This document shows, one piece after another, positions 14,984 through 23,430 of a stretch of DNA of 52,397 nucleotides. The notes under the pieces are model-generated. The model had not been told where the DNA came from. It saw nothing but the letters and a program-made list of their open reading frames with translations, and made no database searches. Position numbers and translations under genes: made by a program. Origin of the DNA: Prevotellaceae bacterium UBA7028 (lineage in GTDB: Bacteria; Bacteroidota; Bacteroidia; Bacteroidales; Bacteroidaceae); NCBI GenBank assembly GCA_002494215.1, contig DLBF01000049.1:1-52397 (forward strand), read 5' to 3'. Positions within the stretch are counted from its first letter, which is position 1. Every line of letters begins with the position of its first letter.

Positions 14984-17674
14984 TTATTTTAATGTTTTTC
15001 TGCCGTCTCTTATAATAAGGTGAGAGGTTTTTGTAACCTTTCTGCCAGAGATATCATACACCGCGTCAGGCGAATGTTCAATGTTCAATGTTGAATGCTC
15101 AATGTTGTTTATCCCGACTTCTTGAGATGTTACGTTGAACTCGGGACCTTCTGTGAACGTTGAGCCTGTATATGTGGCGTCTATGGTTTGTACGCCCCAC
15201 TTGTAGGTGCCTGCGGTGGGAGGATTGAATGTCCAAGTGTTAAGGCAACCTATGCGGCCCATACGGTTTATCTTGCGCACGCCATTCTTGTCTTCGCCTA
15301 TGAAGGCTGGTGTGCCGTTCAGGAGATTGCCCACGTTGTCTTGTATAAAAACCTCGTATGTGTAACAGGCTTTTGCACTCTCAGGTGCTTCCCATGTAAG
15401 GGTCACGGAACCATCGGCATTCACTTCTGCCTGACAATTTTGGGGTGCGTCGGGTCTTTGGGGAATTGCTGCCAAGTTGTAGCAAAGAATTGCATTAATG
15501 CCTTTGGGGCAAAGGTTTAGGTAGTTCGCATCTGTGCAATTGCCGTATGTGACAAAGTCCTTGCGGCCGTCTCCGTTCCAGTCGGGGAATATGATGGAAG
15601 CGCTTGTGGCACCAGGTACAACGGTGTTCCTTGTCATGCGTCCTTTTCCGTTGTTCAGATAGAGTTGTCCCGTGCTGGTTTTTGCTGTTCCTTTCAGTCC
15701 GCCTATAAAGATGTCGTAGGTGCCGTCTCCGTTCCAGTCAATGATACCTGTGGAGTTGTTCACACTGGCTTGCATGTTGTAGGCATCAGTCAGGAGCTCG
15801 GAATTGGAGGACTGGCTAAAGGTAGGCTTGCTTTGCTGTTTGTTGGTATAAATACGCTGGCGAATAGCGGTTTCGCCTGATGAGCTTTCGCCTGTTCCTG
15901 CCAGATAAATATCTATCCATCCGTCGTTATTAAAGTCTGCCAGCTGGAGGGAGCCCTTGGATTTCCGCCTAATGCTACTTCCTGTATCTCCAAGTCCCTG
16001 ACGCAGGAATTTGCCGTGTTGAAGGGTGTCGTTCAAATAGACGTCCGTAAAACATGTCTGCCCCTCTACATTATCCAATACAGAGGAGATGGCAAAATCC
16101 TGATAACCGTCGTTGTTTAGGTCGGCAGCCTGTATGATGGCCTCCGAGAACTGTAGTTCCTGTTCGTATGGCTCAACACAGAATGCCAGTTGGGATGGGG
16201 ATGAACTTATGTTGCGTAGGATGACATTATAGTTTTCTTCGCCCAAGTGTCCGGCACAGACGATGTCCAATCTGCCATCATTATCTATGTCTAATACATC
16301 AGCGCTGCAAGGGCCACGCAGATTAAAAGCGCATGAGCTGCCGTCTGGGGTGGTGAAAGTTATGGCAGGGGCAGAGAAAGTTCCGTTTCCTGTTCCCAGA
16401 AAGATGCCTTCCTGGCTGTAATCTGAATCTGTGTCAGTGTTGTTCTCGAAGGCTACGATGTCCATGTTCCCGTCGTTGTTGATGTCGCAGGGGATGATGG
16501 ATGGTGCATTGGCTACTTGAAATGTAGGACTGTTTGTTACTTTGCTCCACTTGTGTGTAGAAGGGAGGTACAGCATAGCATATGTGGTGCGTTTGCTTGT
16601 CTGCTCGTCTTCGGCGGAGTTCTGAACTTGGTTGGCATACCCACCGGCCACGATGTCTTGGTTGCCGTCATTGTTCAGATCTACGGTGACCGCTCCGCCG
16701 TTCTGAAAACCCCGCTCGCTGCTTATCATTTCAGGGTTGTAAGGAGCAGAGGTGGATAGCGTGGGTCTTATGATAGGTTCGTTGCTCATTGTCAGACGCG
16801 AACTTGTGGCGTTGACGGTGCCGATATACATCAGACGGTTACCCACTTTCTCTGTTGATTCGTGTGCATGGAAGACAATGCGCAAGATTCCTTCTTTGTC
16901 ATAGAAAAGTGAGTGGTGCCCCGTTCCTACCAGGTCGTCGAACCTGCATAGGATGGGATTAGCTGTGTACTTAGTCCAGGTGCCGGAAGCAATATTGGTG
17001 GTAGTGGCATAGCCAACTCCATAGTCTTGTGAACGATAGTCGTTGCCTGAGTAGGTGAGGTAGTATCGTCTGCCAACCTTCAGTACGTTGGGGCCTTCAT
17101 TCACGCGTCCCATCTTATTCTCCCAACTCTGTGATACGGCAAAGCATTTCCTGAGCGTGCCAACCTTGGGCGTTATGTAGTTGTCCTCCAACTCTGCTTG
17201 CCAGATGCAGTTTCCGTCAGTAAAGCGGACAAAGAAGACATAGGCTTTTCCGTTGTCGTCGAAGAATACGTGCGAGTCTATACATTTCTCGTTGCCTATC
17301 AGATTCTCCATTTGGTAAGAGCCTACTTGTGTGAAGGGACCTTTTGGCGAGTCGGCTGTTGCTGCAAACAGATGCTCGTTAGCCGAGAAATACATAATGT
17401 AATGTCCGTTCACGTGGTACACCTCTGGTGCCCAGAACCATTGCTGCTCCGTGGTGTTGGCCTTGTTTAGGGCCTGCCCCTCGTCCTTCCAGGTACGCAG
17501 GTCATCCGAGGAATAGCACCTGATACCACTGGCGTCGTGTGTGCCGTAGGCGTAGTATTTGCCATTCTCCAACAGGATGTACGGGTCGGCCAGTGGTACC
17601 TGACTAACCTCTCCTTCGGCTTTGGCTATCAGGCTTGTTGTTAGTACAATTAATAATGTAAGTAATTGTTTCAT
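14984..17674 (-). CDS. Secreted GH43 protein with VCBS/FG-GAP repeats and T9SS-like tail
   Basis: 896 residues with a signal peptide (1-19). An N-terminal five-bladed GH43 domain (about 25-320) shows the three acidic residues: Asp30 in LADPYI (base), Asp133 in CIDSHVF (pKa modulator) and Glu193 in VNEGPNV (acid). This points to arabinan or xylan side-chain hydrolysis. It is followed by seven FG-GAP/VCBS-type blades with calcium loops such as DLNNDGNQD, DINNDGNMD, DWNGDGTYD and DWNGDGRKD. A fibronectin-like domain comes next, then a short tail VYDISGRKV...IRDGRKTLK resembling a degenerate T9SS sorting signal. Start ATG 17674; the frame also opens at TTG 17680. A TTCAATG repeat encodes the linker at about 856-868. 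Confidence 0.85.
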   Translation of the reverse strand: MKQLLTLLIVLTTSLIAKAEGEVSQVPLADPYILLENGKYYAYGTHDASGIRCYSSDDLRTWKDEGQALNKANTTEQQWFWAPEVYHVNGHYIMYFSANEHLFAATADSPKGPFTQVGSYQMENLIGNEKCIDSHVFFDDNGKAYVFFVRFTDGNCIWQAELEDNYITPKVGTLRKCFAVSQSWENKMGRVNEGPNVLKVGRRYYLTYSGNDYRSQDYGVGYATTTNIASGTWTKYTANPILCRFDDLVGTGHHSLFYDKEGILRIVFHAHESTEKVGNRLMYIGTVNATSSRLTMSNEPIIRPTLSTSAPYNPEMISSERGFQNGGAVTVDLNNDGNQDIVAGGYANQVQNSAEDEQTSKRTTYAMLYLPSTHKWSKVTNSPTFQVANAPSIIPCDINNDGNMDIVAFENNTDTDSDYSQEGIFLGTGNGTFSAPAITFTTPDGSSCAFNLRGPCSADVLDIDNDGRLDIVCAGHLGEENYNVILRNISSSPSQLAFCVEPYEQELQFSEAIIQAADLNNDGYQDFAISSVLDNVEGQTCFTDVYLNDTLQHGKFLRQGLGDTGSSIRRKSKGSLQLADFNNDGWIDIYLAGTGESSSGETAIRQRIYTNKQQSKPTFSQSSNSELLTDAYNMQASVNNSTGIIDWNGDGTYDIFIGGLKGTAKTSTGQLYLNNGKGRMTRNTVVPGATSASIIFPDWNGDGRKDFVTYGNCTDANYLNLCPKGINAILCYNLAAIPQRPDAPQNCQAEVNADGSVTLTWEAPESAKACYTYEVFIQDNVGNLLNGTPAFIGEDKNGVRKINRMGRIGCLNTWTFNPPTAGTYKWGVQTIDATYTGSTFTEGPEFNVTSQEVGINNIEHSTLNIEHSPDAVYDISGRKVTKTSHLIIRDGRKTLK
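15072..15106. repeat. TTCAATG repeat inside the GH43 gene
   Basis: Tandem imperfect copies of ATGTTCA/ATGCTCA, read in frame on the minus strand as NIEHSTLNIEHS, between the fibronectin-like domain and the sorting tail. The same unit forms the 3' end of birA at 245-258. Confidence 0.6.
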
Positions 17675-17714
17675 TTTCAAAAGGTTTTTTTTGAGTTTTT
17701 AGCTTAATTCTGCG

Positions 17715-17722
17715 CAAAGATA
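17715..17722 (-). promoter_or_regulatory. GH43 gene promoter, -7 box TATCTTTG
   Basis: TATCTTTG on the minus strand, 41 bases before ATG 17674. It is part of a 16-bp string AAAGTACTATCTTTGC that is repeated exactly at the four-helix-bundle gene promoter (48321-48328). No good -33 box. Confidence 0.6.
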
Positions 17723-17835
17723 GTACTTTCTTTGCAAATACATGTGTTGATATCGGAGTTTTTTTCTGATTCAATAGTGAGAAACATTCTATCTCCAAAG
17801 AAAAAAAGTGTAATATGGGCTGATAAAACAATTTT

Positions 17836-17919
17836 CAAGCTTTGAAAATATATAACCAAGCTTTGAAAATATATTTTCAAGTCATGAAAATAAATTATCA
17901 GGCTTTGAAAATAGTTTTA
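17836..17919. repeat. Four tandem 21-bp repeats
   Basis: Units at 17836, 17857, 17878 and 17899 have the form CAAGCTTTGAAAATATATNNN. With the preceding TTTT, each forms an inverted repeat TTTTCAA-GCT-TTGAAAA or a variant. They lie about 115-200 bp upstream of the GH43 promoter and behind recX. The small ORF across them is repeat-driven and not a gene. Confidence 0.75.
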
Positions 17920-17960
17920 TTGCACGTGTTGGGATGTTTTATTTCGGGGATTAGCCAGTT

Positions 17961-18434
17961 TTATTCGGCGTCTCGGCAAATTTGTGACACCGCTTCTATA
18001 ATAAGGTATGTTTCAAAGCCTCTGGATAAAGCGTGGCGGGTGAGCTTGCCTTTGCGGATGTAGGGGTCGGAGTCCTTGAGTTGCCTGTTTTTCTGCTCAA
18101 GAACATGGGTGAGGACTTCCAGATATTCTTCCTCAGGAATAGCTTCTAAGCCTTCGTTGATGTCTGAACTGTCCATCTCTAACATACGAAGCATCTGGCT
18201 TATCTTGATTCTGCCCCAATGATTGTATCGGAACTTATCGAGGCAATATGCCCTGCAGAAGCGCATATTGTCAATATATTTCTCTTTTTTGAGATAAGAA
18301 ATAATGTCTTCGGCTTGGGTCGGTGTAAGTCCCCATTGGATGACTTTCTTGCGTATCTCGGAACTACAATGTTCGCTGCCGCTGCATAGCGAAGCAGCGC
18401 GTGAGAGGGCTTGCTCGTAGGTTAGGGGTTTCAT
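17961..18434 (-). CDS. recX: Regulatory protein RecX
   Basis: Modulator of RecA filament growth. 157 residues, all helical, with the RecX three-helix repeats: SEHCSSEIRKKVIQWGL (about 19-35), then DIISYLKKEKYIDNMRFCRAY (about 43-63) and RIKISQMLRM, the family core. ATG 18434 overlaps the prmC stop as ATGA, so the two genes are translationally coupled. recA itself is not in the window. Confidence 0.88.
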   Translation of the reverse strand: MKPLTYEQALSRAASLCSGSEHCSSEIRKKVIQWGLTPTQAEDIISYLKKEKYIDNMRFCRAYCLDKFRYNHWGRIKISQMLRMLEMDSSDINEGLEAIPEEEYLEVLTHVLEQKNRQLKDSDPYIRKGKLTRHALSRGFETYLIIEAVSQICRDAE

Positions 18435-19246
18435 TCTTTGATGGCTGAGATAAATCTTGATTTTCCAAAATTATCAGGATGTACGGTTACGTGGGTGTAA
18501 CCCATCTGCTCCAGCAGGGAGGATGTCTCCGTGGGGTATGCCTCGTTGATTTCGAAGTACAGACGGCCGGATGCTTTCAGGTGCGTAGTGGCAAATTCTG
18601 CAATGGCACGATAAAAGAGTAAAGGGTCGTCGTTGGGGACAAAAAGGGCCAGATGAGGCTCGTAGTCCAATACATTAGCATCCATTAGACGTGCCTCTTC
18701 CTGACAAATATAAGGAGGATTGCTGACAATAACATCCCATAGACGTGTGTTGGGTGCTGGATGTAAAATATCTTCTCGCTCGAAAATGACGTCGGTATGG
18801 AGTGTTTGGGCATTCTCTCTTGCAATGCGTAGTGCATCTGGCGAGATGTCAAAAGCCGTTGCCTGATGGCCTGCCAAAGCCAATGAGATGGCAATGCATC
18901 CGCTGCCCGTTCCGATGTCAAGAACAGAACAAGGGGTAGGGTGCTGTTGGTTGATGAGATTGACAAGTTCCTGTGTTTCGGGCCTGGGGATTAGCACTCC
19001 TGGCTCTACATGGAAGGTGTGTCCACAGAAATCTGCTTGCCCCAAAATATACTGCACAGGTTCTTTTCTGACAAGTCTGCCAATAATATTTTGCAGTAAC
19101 GCCTGCTTATCTTCAGATAATTCCTTATCTTTGCCTATCAAAACTTGTGTGGGAGTCAGCCCAAAAGCGACCTCCATGACCAGCATGTAAAGTGCACGGG
19201 CTTCGTGTGGCGGATAGACGGATAATAGCTGTTGTATCTGATTCAT
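18431..19246 (-). CDS. prmC: Release factor N5-glutamine methyltransferase
   Basis: Methylates the Gln of the GGQ motif in RF1 and RF2 using S-adenosylmethionine. 271 residues: an N-terminal helical bundle, then a Rossmann methyltransferase with motif I VLDIGTGSGCIAISLAL (about 112-128) and the catalytic VSNPPYI motif (about 177-183), which contacts the substrate glutamine. The start at ATG 19246 fits the family N terminus. The -7 box (19258-19251) ends only four bases upstream, so the mRNA should be nearly leaderless. It overlaps recX by 4 bases. Confidence 0.92.
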   Translation of the reverse strand: MNQIQQLLSVYPPHEARALYMLVMEVAFGLTPTQVLIGKDKELSEDKQALLQNIIGRLVRKEPVQYILGQADFCGHTFHVEPGVLIPRPETQELVNLINQQHPTPCSVLDIGTGSGCIAISLALAGHQATAFDISPDALRIARENAQTLHTDVIFEREDILHPAPNTRLWDVIVSNPPYICQEEARLMDANVLDYEPHLALFVPNDDPLLFYRAIAEFATTHLKASGRLYFEINEAYPTETSSLLEQMGYTHVTVHPDNFGKSRFISAIKE

Positions 19247-19250
19247 GCTG

Positions 19251-19258
19251 CAAAAGTA
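19251..19258 (-). promoter_or_regulatory. prmC promoter, -7 box TACTTTTG
   Basis: A perfect TAnnTTTG on the minus strand whose last base is 4 nt before the prmC initiator AUG, leaving room for a leader of only about 0-2 nt. Confidence 0.6.
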
Positions 19259-19321
19259 CGAAAAAAAGTGAAGAATGAAGAGTGAATAGTGAAGAATTTT
19301 AGGTGAAGAATGAGGGGCGAT

Positions 19322-19352
19322 TATGAATTTTGAACTATGAATTATGAATTAA
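19322..19352. repeat. TATGAATTTTGAA/ATGAATT repeat at ribD start
   Basis: TATGAATTTTGAACTATGAATTATGAATT: about four imperfect ATGAATT units. The ribD start codon (19337) is inside the repeat. Confidence 0.6.
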
Positions 19353-20326
19353 AATACATGCAGCGTTGCATCCAATTGGCAAAGTGTGGCGAGATGGGTG
19401 CTCCTCCTAACCCAATGGTGGGCGCTGTAATTGTACGCAATGACGAGATAATAGGCGAGGGATACCATCGCAGATGTGGCGGTCCGCATGCCGAAGTGAA
19501 TGCTATCCGAAGTGTTCGAGATGAATCGCTGTTAAAAGACAGTACCATTTATGTGAGCTTGGAACCTTGTTCGCATTATGGGAAAACACCTCCCTGTGCC
19601 GATTTGATTATCGAGAAGCAGATTCCACGTGTTGTGGTCGGTTGCTTGGATCCTTTTGCTAAGGTAAACGGACAGGGAATCAATAAGTTGCGAAATGCGG
19701 GAATAGAGGTTGTTGTGGGAGTTCTGGAGAAGGAATGTCTGGAACTGAATAGGAAATTCATAACCTTTCATCAACATCATAGACCCTGGGTAACGCTGAA
19801 ATGGGCGCAGAGCGAGGACGGGTTTATGGATGTTCAGAGACAGCAGGGTGAGAAGCCTGCAAAGTTCTCCTCAGCCTTTACCCAAACCCTTGTACATCGT
19901 ATGCGTGCCATGCATCAGGCTATTATGGTCGGCACACGAACTGTGCTGCTAGACAACCCGACATTAACGACCCGCATGTGGGACGGCCCTAATCCGCTAA
20001 GGGTTACCATAGACCGTAATAACGTACTGCCCGACTCTGTTTGTTTGAAAGACGGAAGCGTTCCGACTGTAATCTACAATAATGGAGATTTGAAGCAGAT
20101 CTTGGATGATTTGTACACGAGGGGAATCCAGTCTTTGCTGGTTGAAGGCGGCGCCCAGTTGTTACAGCATTTCATCGATGCCGGTCTATGGGATGAGGCT
20201 CGGGTTGAGATTGCTCCGATGACTTTGGAGAGAGGTGTCCGTGTTCCAAAAATAGAGAAGGCTGATCTTGTGGGTAAGAGCATCCTGGACGGGCGAAAAA
20301 TACTTAACTATAAGCGTGAAATGTAA
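19337..20326 (+). CDS. ribD: Bifunctional riboflavin biosynthesis deaminase/reductase
   Basis: Deaminates the pyrimidine GTP derivative and then reduces its ribosyl chain, the second and third steps of riboflavin synthesis. 329 residues. The N-terminal deaminase carries the zinc motif HAEVNAI (about 51-57) and PCSHYGKTPPC (about 77-87). The C-terminal reductase runs from about 150 (WVTLKWAQSEDGF) and has the NADPH loop LLVEGGAQLL (about 267-276). ATG 19337 gives the usual family start (a short lead to KYMQRCIQLAK) even though this codon lies in a simple repeat; ATG 19358 is possible. Divergent from prmC. Confidence 0.93.
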   Translation: MNYELKYMQRCIQLAKCGEMGAPPNPMVGAVIVRNDEIIGEGYHRRCGGPHAEVNAIRSVRDESLLKDSTIYVSLEPCSHYGKTPPCADLIIEKQIPRVVVGCLDPFAKVNGQGINKLRNAGIEVVVGVLEKECLELNRKFITFHQHHRPWVTLKWAQSEDGFMDVQRQQGEKPAKFSSAFTQTLVHRMRAMHQAIMVGTRTVLLDNPTLTTRMWDGPNPLRVTIDRNNVLPDSVCLKDGSVPTVIYNNGDLKQILDDLYTRGIQSLLVEGGAQLLQHFIDAGLWDEARVEIAPMTLERGVRVPKIEKADLVGKSILDGRKILNYKREM

Positions 20327-20327
20327 A

Positions 20328-20351
20328 AAAACTGGCAAAAAGTGCAGTTTT
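20328..20351 (+). terminator. Possible weak terminator after ribD
   Basis: AAAACTG (20328-20334) and CAGTTTT (20345-20351) can pair with a 10-base loop. There is only a short T-run, so this is weak. Confidence 0.3.
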
Positions 20352-20418
20352 AGGTCACATAAACCCTAATTTTACTTAATTCGAGGGCGGAATATGATGT
20401 AATGTCAAATATTAACTA

Positions 20419-20426
20419 TACCTTTG
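20419..20426 (+). promoter_or_regulatory. DUF6242 gene promoter, -7 box TACCTTTG
   Basis: A perfect TAnnTTTG 27 bases upstream of ATG 20454, predicting a leader of about 20 nt. Confidence 0.6.
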
Positions 20427-20453
20427 CACTTTGGTTAAAGAATACCATTATAA

Positions 20454-21860
20454 ATGTGCGCACATAAGACTATAAAGAAATACGGGATGTTGCTGATGGC
20501 AACAATGCCTTTCTTGTTGTTGGGTTCATGTATATCTAACGACGAGGTGAAGAATGATGATTATTGTTATATCTGGGAGGTGTCCTTGGGCTCACTGAAG
20601 CGTGAGGTTAATGTAATTAACGCTTTAGGGAAAGATACAACAATAATATCTTCCTATTCGGGAAGCCAATTCCCTATGACCATAAACCAACGTACGCAGA
20701 CAATAGAGAACATGGATTCTTTGTTGTATGGTACCGTATTGCGAGCCGTACTGGTGGATATATCCTACAACGGTTCAACATTGGTATATCGTACAAAAGG
20801 GGATGAGGACAGTACGTGGCTGACCTACAGATCTTCCGACAGCTTGGATTTGCGTAAGCCTATTGAGCTGATGCTGGTTGCCAACGATGGTTTAAGTGCA
20901 AGACTCTATACGTTGCAGTTGAATGTGCATAGTGTGGAGGGTGATTCGCTATATTGGAAGAAAGCCGATGAAGCTGTTCCGCAATTGCAGAATATGGACC
21001 AGCAGCGCGCCCTTATTGTACAAGATAATGTGGCCGTTCTTGGTAAGGATGGTGATGCAATAACATTCGTGGAGCGCACTTCGGAGGGCGTGTGGGATAG
21101 TACACCTACAGACCTGCCGTCTGGTGCAGACCTGCAGACTCTTACCAAGAAGGGAAATGCTTTTTATGTTAGTACGGCAGAGGGTGATATCTACACCACT
21201 GCAAATGGAAAGAACTGGCAGAAGCTGAGTGCTCCTCAGCATCCTGGTATGGTGCTGGCAGGCGCAACGCCTGATTACCTGTATGCTCTGATGGATGGAG
21301 AACTGTACAGATGTTCAGAGGACGGACAGGGAGAGTGGTCCTTCTTGCCAGAGAACTTGGACGAAAGTTCTGCGTATCTGCCTTCAAAGGATGTGAGAAT
21401 GCTGTTGATGAAGCAAGCTAATGGTAGTCAACGTTTAGTCTTGGTTGGCAATCGCTCTGATGAGAACGATAAGACCTCTGTTGTATGGACTAAGATGTGG
21501 AACGGTGATGTTTCGGAAAGCGATGCTGTCTGGATGTTTGTGAACCAAACAGAAGACAATAAATATGCATTGCCTCAGTTGGAGAGCTTAAACCTGATAC
21601 AATACGATAAAAAGTGCTTGGCCTTTGGTGGCTCTTCTGTTGCAGGAAAGGGTACGAACGAGGCAATGGACGCTCTGTACGTAAGCGAGGACTATGGCAT
21701 TTCGTGGCGTAAGGATTCTGATTTGCATCTGCCAACACAGCTGAAAGGCGTAAATGGTCCCATCTGTAGTGTGGTGGATGATAACAATGTAATATGGATA
21801 ATTGCCAATGGTGAGGTATGGCGAGGAAAACTGAACAGACTGGACTTCGAACGACAGTAA
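20454..21860 (+). CDS. DUF6242-like lipoprotein with propeller-like repeats
   Basis: 468 residues, exported lipoprotein: lipobox LLLGSC with Cys26. The N-terminal ~130 residues look like a beta-sandwich. The rest has repeated strands of the kind seen in sialidase or photosystem-type propellers (YVSTAEGDIYTTANGKNWQKL, LYRCSEDGQGEWSFLP, ALYVSEDYGISWRKDS), that is, Asp-box-like S-x-D-x-G-x-x-W motifs. The family name DUF6242 is from memory and tentative; the function is unknown. Its 3' end overlaps the next gene by 43 bp, implying coupled expression with the outer-membrane barrel protein. Confidence 0.7.
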   Translation: MCAHKTIKKYGMLLMATMPFLLLGSCISNDEVKNDDYCYIWEVSLGSLKREVNVINALGKDTTIISSYSGSQFPMTINQRTQTIENMDSLLYGTVLRAVLVDISYNGSTLVYRTKGDEDSTWLTYRSSDSLDLRKPIELMLVANDGLSARLYTLQLNVHSVEGDSLYWKKADEAVPQLQNMDQQRALIVQDNVAVLGKDGDAITFVERTSEGVWDSTPTDLPSGADLQTLTKKGNAFYVSTAEGDIYTTANGKNWQKLSAPQHPGMVLAGATPDYLYALMDGELYRCSEDGQGEWSFLPENLDESSAYLPSKDVRMLLMKQANGSQRLVLVGNRSDENDKTSVVWTKMWNGDVSESDAVWMFVNQTEDNKYALPQLESLNLIQYDKKCLAFGGSSVAGKGTNEAMDALYVSEDYGISWRKDSDLHLPTQLKGVNGPICSVVDDNNVIWIIANGEVWRGKLNRLDFERQ

Positions 21861-22558
21861 CGCTACTGCTCCTGTTGTGTTTCTTCTCTGCCAATCTTAA
21901 GGCGGAGGATCTGGAATACAAGATGGACATGGGAGCTGCCATAGGAACCTGTTTCTATATGGGAGATGCTAACAGCAAGCCATATGCTAACATGGGTTTC
22001 ATGGGTGGAGTTACTGTTCGCCGTATCTTTAATCCAAGGATGGCGTTGAAGGCTAATCTGGCAATGGGCCATTTGAGTGGCACCGTGGATGGATTTATTC
22101 CTCAGGATCCTTGGAGCGGTTCAATAGAAGGCGGTGTGCCAGTAAAGGTGGATTTCTCGCGTAATGTGTTGGACCTGGGTGTTCAGTTTGAGATGAACTT
22201 CTGGGGCTTTGGCATGGGAGCCGGTTATAAGGAACTAAGTCGTATCACCCCTTATGCCTTGGCTGGCGTGGGTATGACAGTCGCCATGGGGGGCGGAGCC
22301 AGTGCATGTGGTGCCCTGTGTCTGCCTGTAGGTGTCGGTGTTAAATACAAACTTAAGCCACGTCTGAATATTGGATTCGAATGGACAATGCGCTTTACAA
22401 CAAGCGACAGACTGGATGCTACGCCTGAGGGAACAACTCAGTTGGCGCATCCCTATGGAATAAAAAGCGTAGGACTGAAGAATAAGGACTGTTACAACTT
22501 TACAATGGTGTACCTGACTTATGAGTTTATGCCAAAACTGAGGAAGTGTAATAACTGA
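21818..22558 (+). CDS. DUF6089-like outer-membrane beta-barrel protein
   Basis: 246 residues. Signal peptide (hydrophobic TLLLLLCFFSA, cut near NLKA-ED), then alternating amphipathic strands rich in Gly and aromatics (MGAAIGTCFYMGDA, WGFGMGAGYKEL, GVGVKYKLKPRLNIGFEW), as in small 8-stranded outer-membrane proteins. Assignment to DUF6089 is tentative; the function is unknown. It starts inside the preceding DUF6242 gene (ATG 21818), a long 43-bp overlap in another frame. uppS-bamA-skp follow, so it belongs to an envelope gene group. Confidence 0.72.
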   Translation: MARKTEQTGLRTTVTLLLLLCFFSANLKAEDLEYKMDMGAAIGTCFYMGDANSKPYANMGFMGGVTVRRIFNPRMALKANLAMGHLSGTVDGFIPQDPWSGSIEGGVPVKVDFSRNVLDLGVQFEMNFWGFGMGAGYKELSRITPYALAGVGMTVAMGGGASACGALCLPVGVGVKYKLKPRLNIGFEWTMRFTTSDRLDATPEGTTQLAHPYGIKSVGLKNKDCYNFTMVYLTYEFMPKLRKCNN

Positions 22559-22560
22559 GA

Positions 22561-22641
22561 GAGTTGATGAGTTTTTGAGTTGATGAGTTTTTGAGTTTGT
22601 GAGGTGATAATTATGAATTATGAATTGTGAATTATGAATTG
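22561..22641. repeat. GAGTTGATGAGTTTTT and ATGAATTATGAATT repeats
   Basis: 22561-22600 has imperfect GAGTTGATGAGTTTTT units (the reverse of the 1957-2022 family). 22610-22641 has ATTATGAATT units. The uppS start codon at 22634 is part of the latter. Confidence 0.6.
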
Positions 22642-23386
22642 CAATAAAATAGAACTTGACATGAATAACATACCTGAGTCTATTGCCATTATCATGGATG
22701 GTAACGGACGATGGGCAAAGGAGAAAGGCTTGCCTCGCTCGGCAGGACATGTTGAGGGAGTGGATACTGTAACACGCATCACCTCGGAATGTGCGCGGTT
22801 GGGCGTGAAGTACCTGACCATGTACACATTCTCCACAGAAAACTGGAATCGTCCAGAGCCTGAAGTAGAGGCGCTGATGAATCTTATTGCCACTAAGTTG
22901 GAGGATGAGATATTCATGAAGAATAATGTCAGGTTCCGTTTGATTGGCGACATTACACGTCTGCCTCAGCATGCCAGAAAACGTCTGGAGGAATGTATGG
23001 CCAACACAGCCAACAATACTCGCATGACTGCTGTTACAGCACTTAACTACAGTAGCCGCTGGGAATTAACAAAAACCATGCAGCAGGTGGCAAGAGATGC
23101 TGCCGCAGGTAGGGTTAAAGCGGAGGAAATAGACGAGAAATATATATCAGACCATCTGGAAACCCACTTTATGACAGATCCTGACTTGCTTATCCGTACG
23201 GGTGGCGAACTTAGGATCAGTAATTATCTGCTTTGGCAGTGTGCCTATAGCGAATTCTATTTCTGCGACACATATTGGCCAGATTTTAAAGAGGAAGATC
23301 TGCACAAGGCTATTGCAGAATATCAGAGACGTCAGCGTAGATTCGGAAAGACGGGCGATCAGGTGGAAGAGGAACAGAAACTATAG
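22634..23386 (+). CDS. uppS: Isoprenyl (undecaprenyl) diphosphate synthase
   Basis: Cis-prenyltransferase making the lipid carrier for peptidoglycan and O-antigen. 250 residues with [16 protein letters not shown] (about 17-32, catalytic Asp in MDG), [19 protein letters not shown] (about 63-73) and the C-terminal [19 protein letters not shown] (about 182-200). ATG 22634 gives the usual short lead before [15 protein letters not shown] 22661 would be very short. It is the first gene of the uppS-bamA-skp-skp-skp-murI block, which is conserved in Bacteroidales. Confidence 0.95.
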   Translation: MNCNKIELDMNNIPESIAIIMDGNGRWAKEKGLPRSAGHVEGVDTVTRITSECARLGVKYLTMYTFSTENWNRPEPEVEALMNLIATKLEDEIFMKNNVRFRLIGDITRLPQHARKRLEECMANTANNTRMTAVTALNYSSRWELTKTMQQVARDAAAGRVKAEEIDEKYISDHLETHFMTDPDLLIRTGGELRISNYLLWQCAYSEFYFCDTYWPDFKEEDLHKAIAEYQRRQRRFGKTGDQVEEEQKL

Positions 23387-23401
23387 ACGTTAGTCTACTT
23401 T

Positions 23402-23430
23402 GAAATTTGAATTTATAAATTTTGAATTTT
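23402..23430. repeat. TTGAATTTATAAATTTTGAATTTT repeat before bamA
   Basis: A GAAATTTGAATTT-type repeat fills the gap between uppS and bamA and abuts the GTG start at 23431. Confidence 0.55.

Noticed and set aside
17836..17919. CRISPR array
   Set aside because: Units are contiguous and only 21 bp, with no spacers; no cas genes in the window.
17842..18063. 73-codon frame with seven-residue repeats across the 21-bp array
   Set aside because: Produced by the tandem repeat (21 bp is seven codons) and overlaps recX antisense; no start context.
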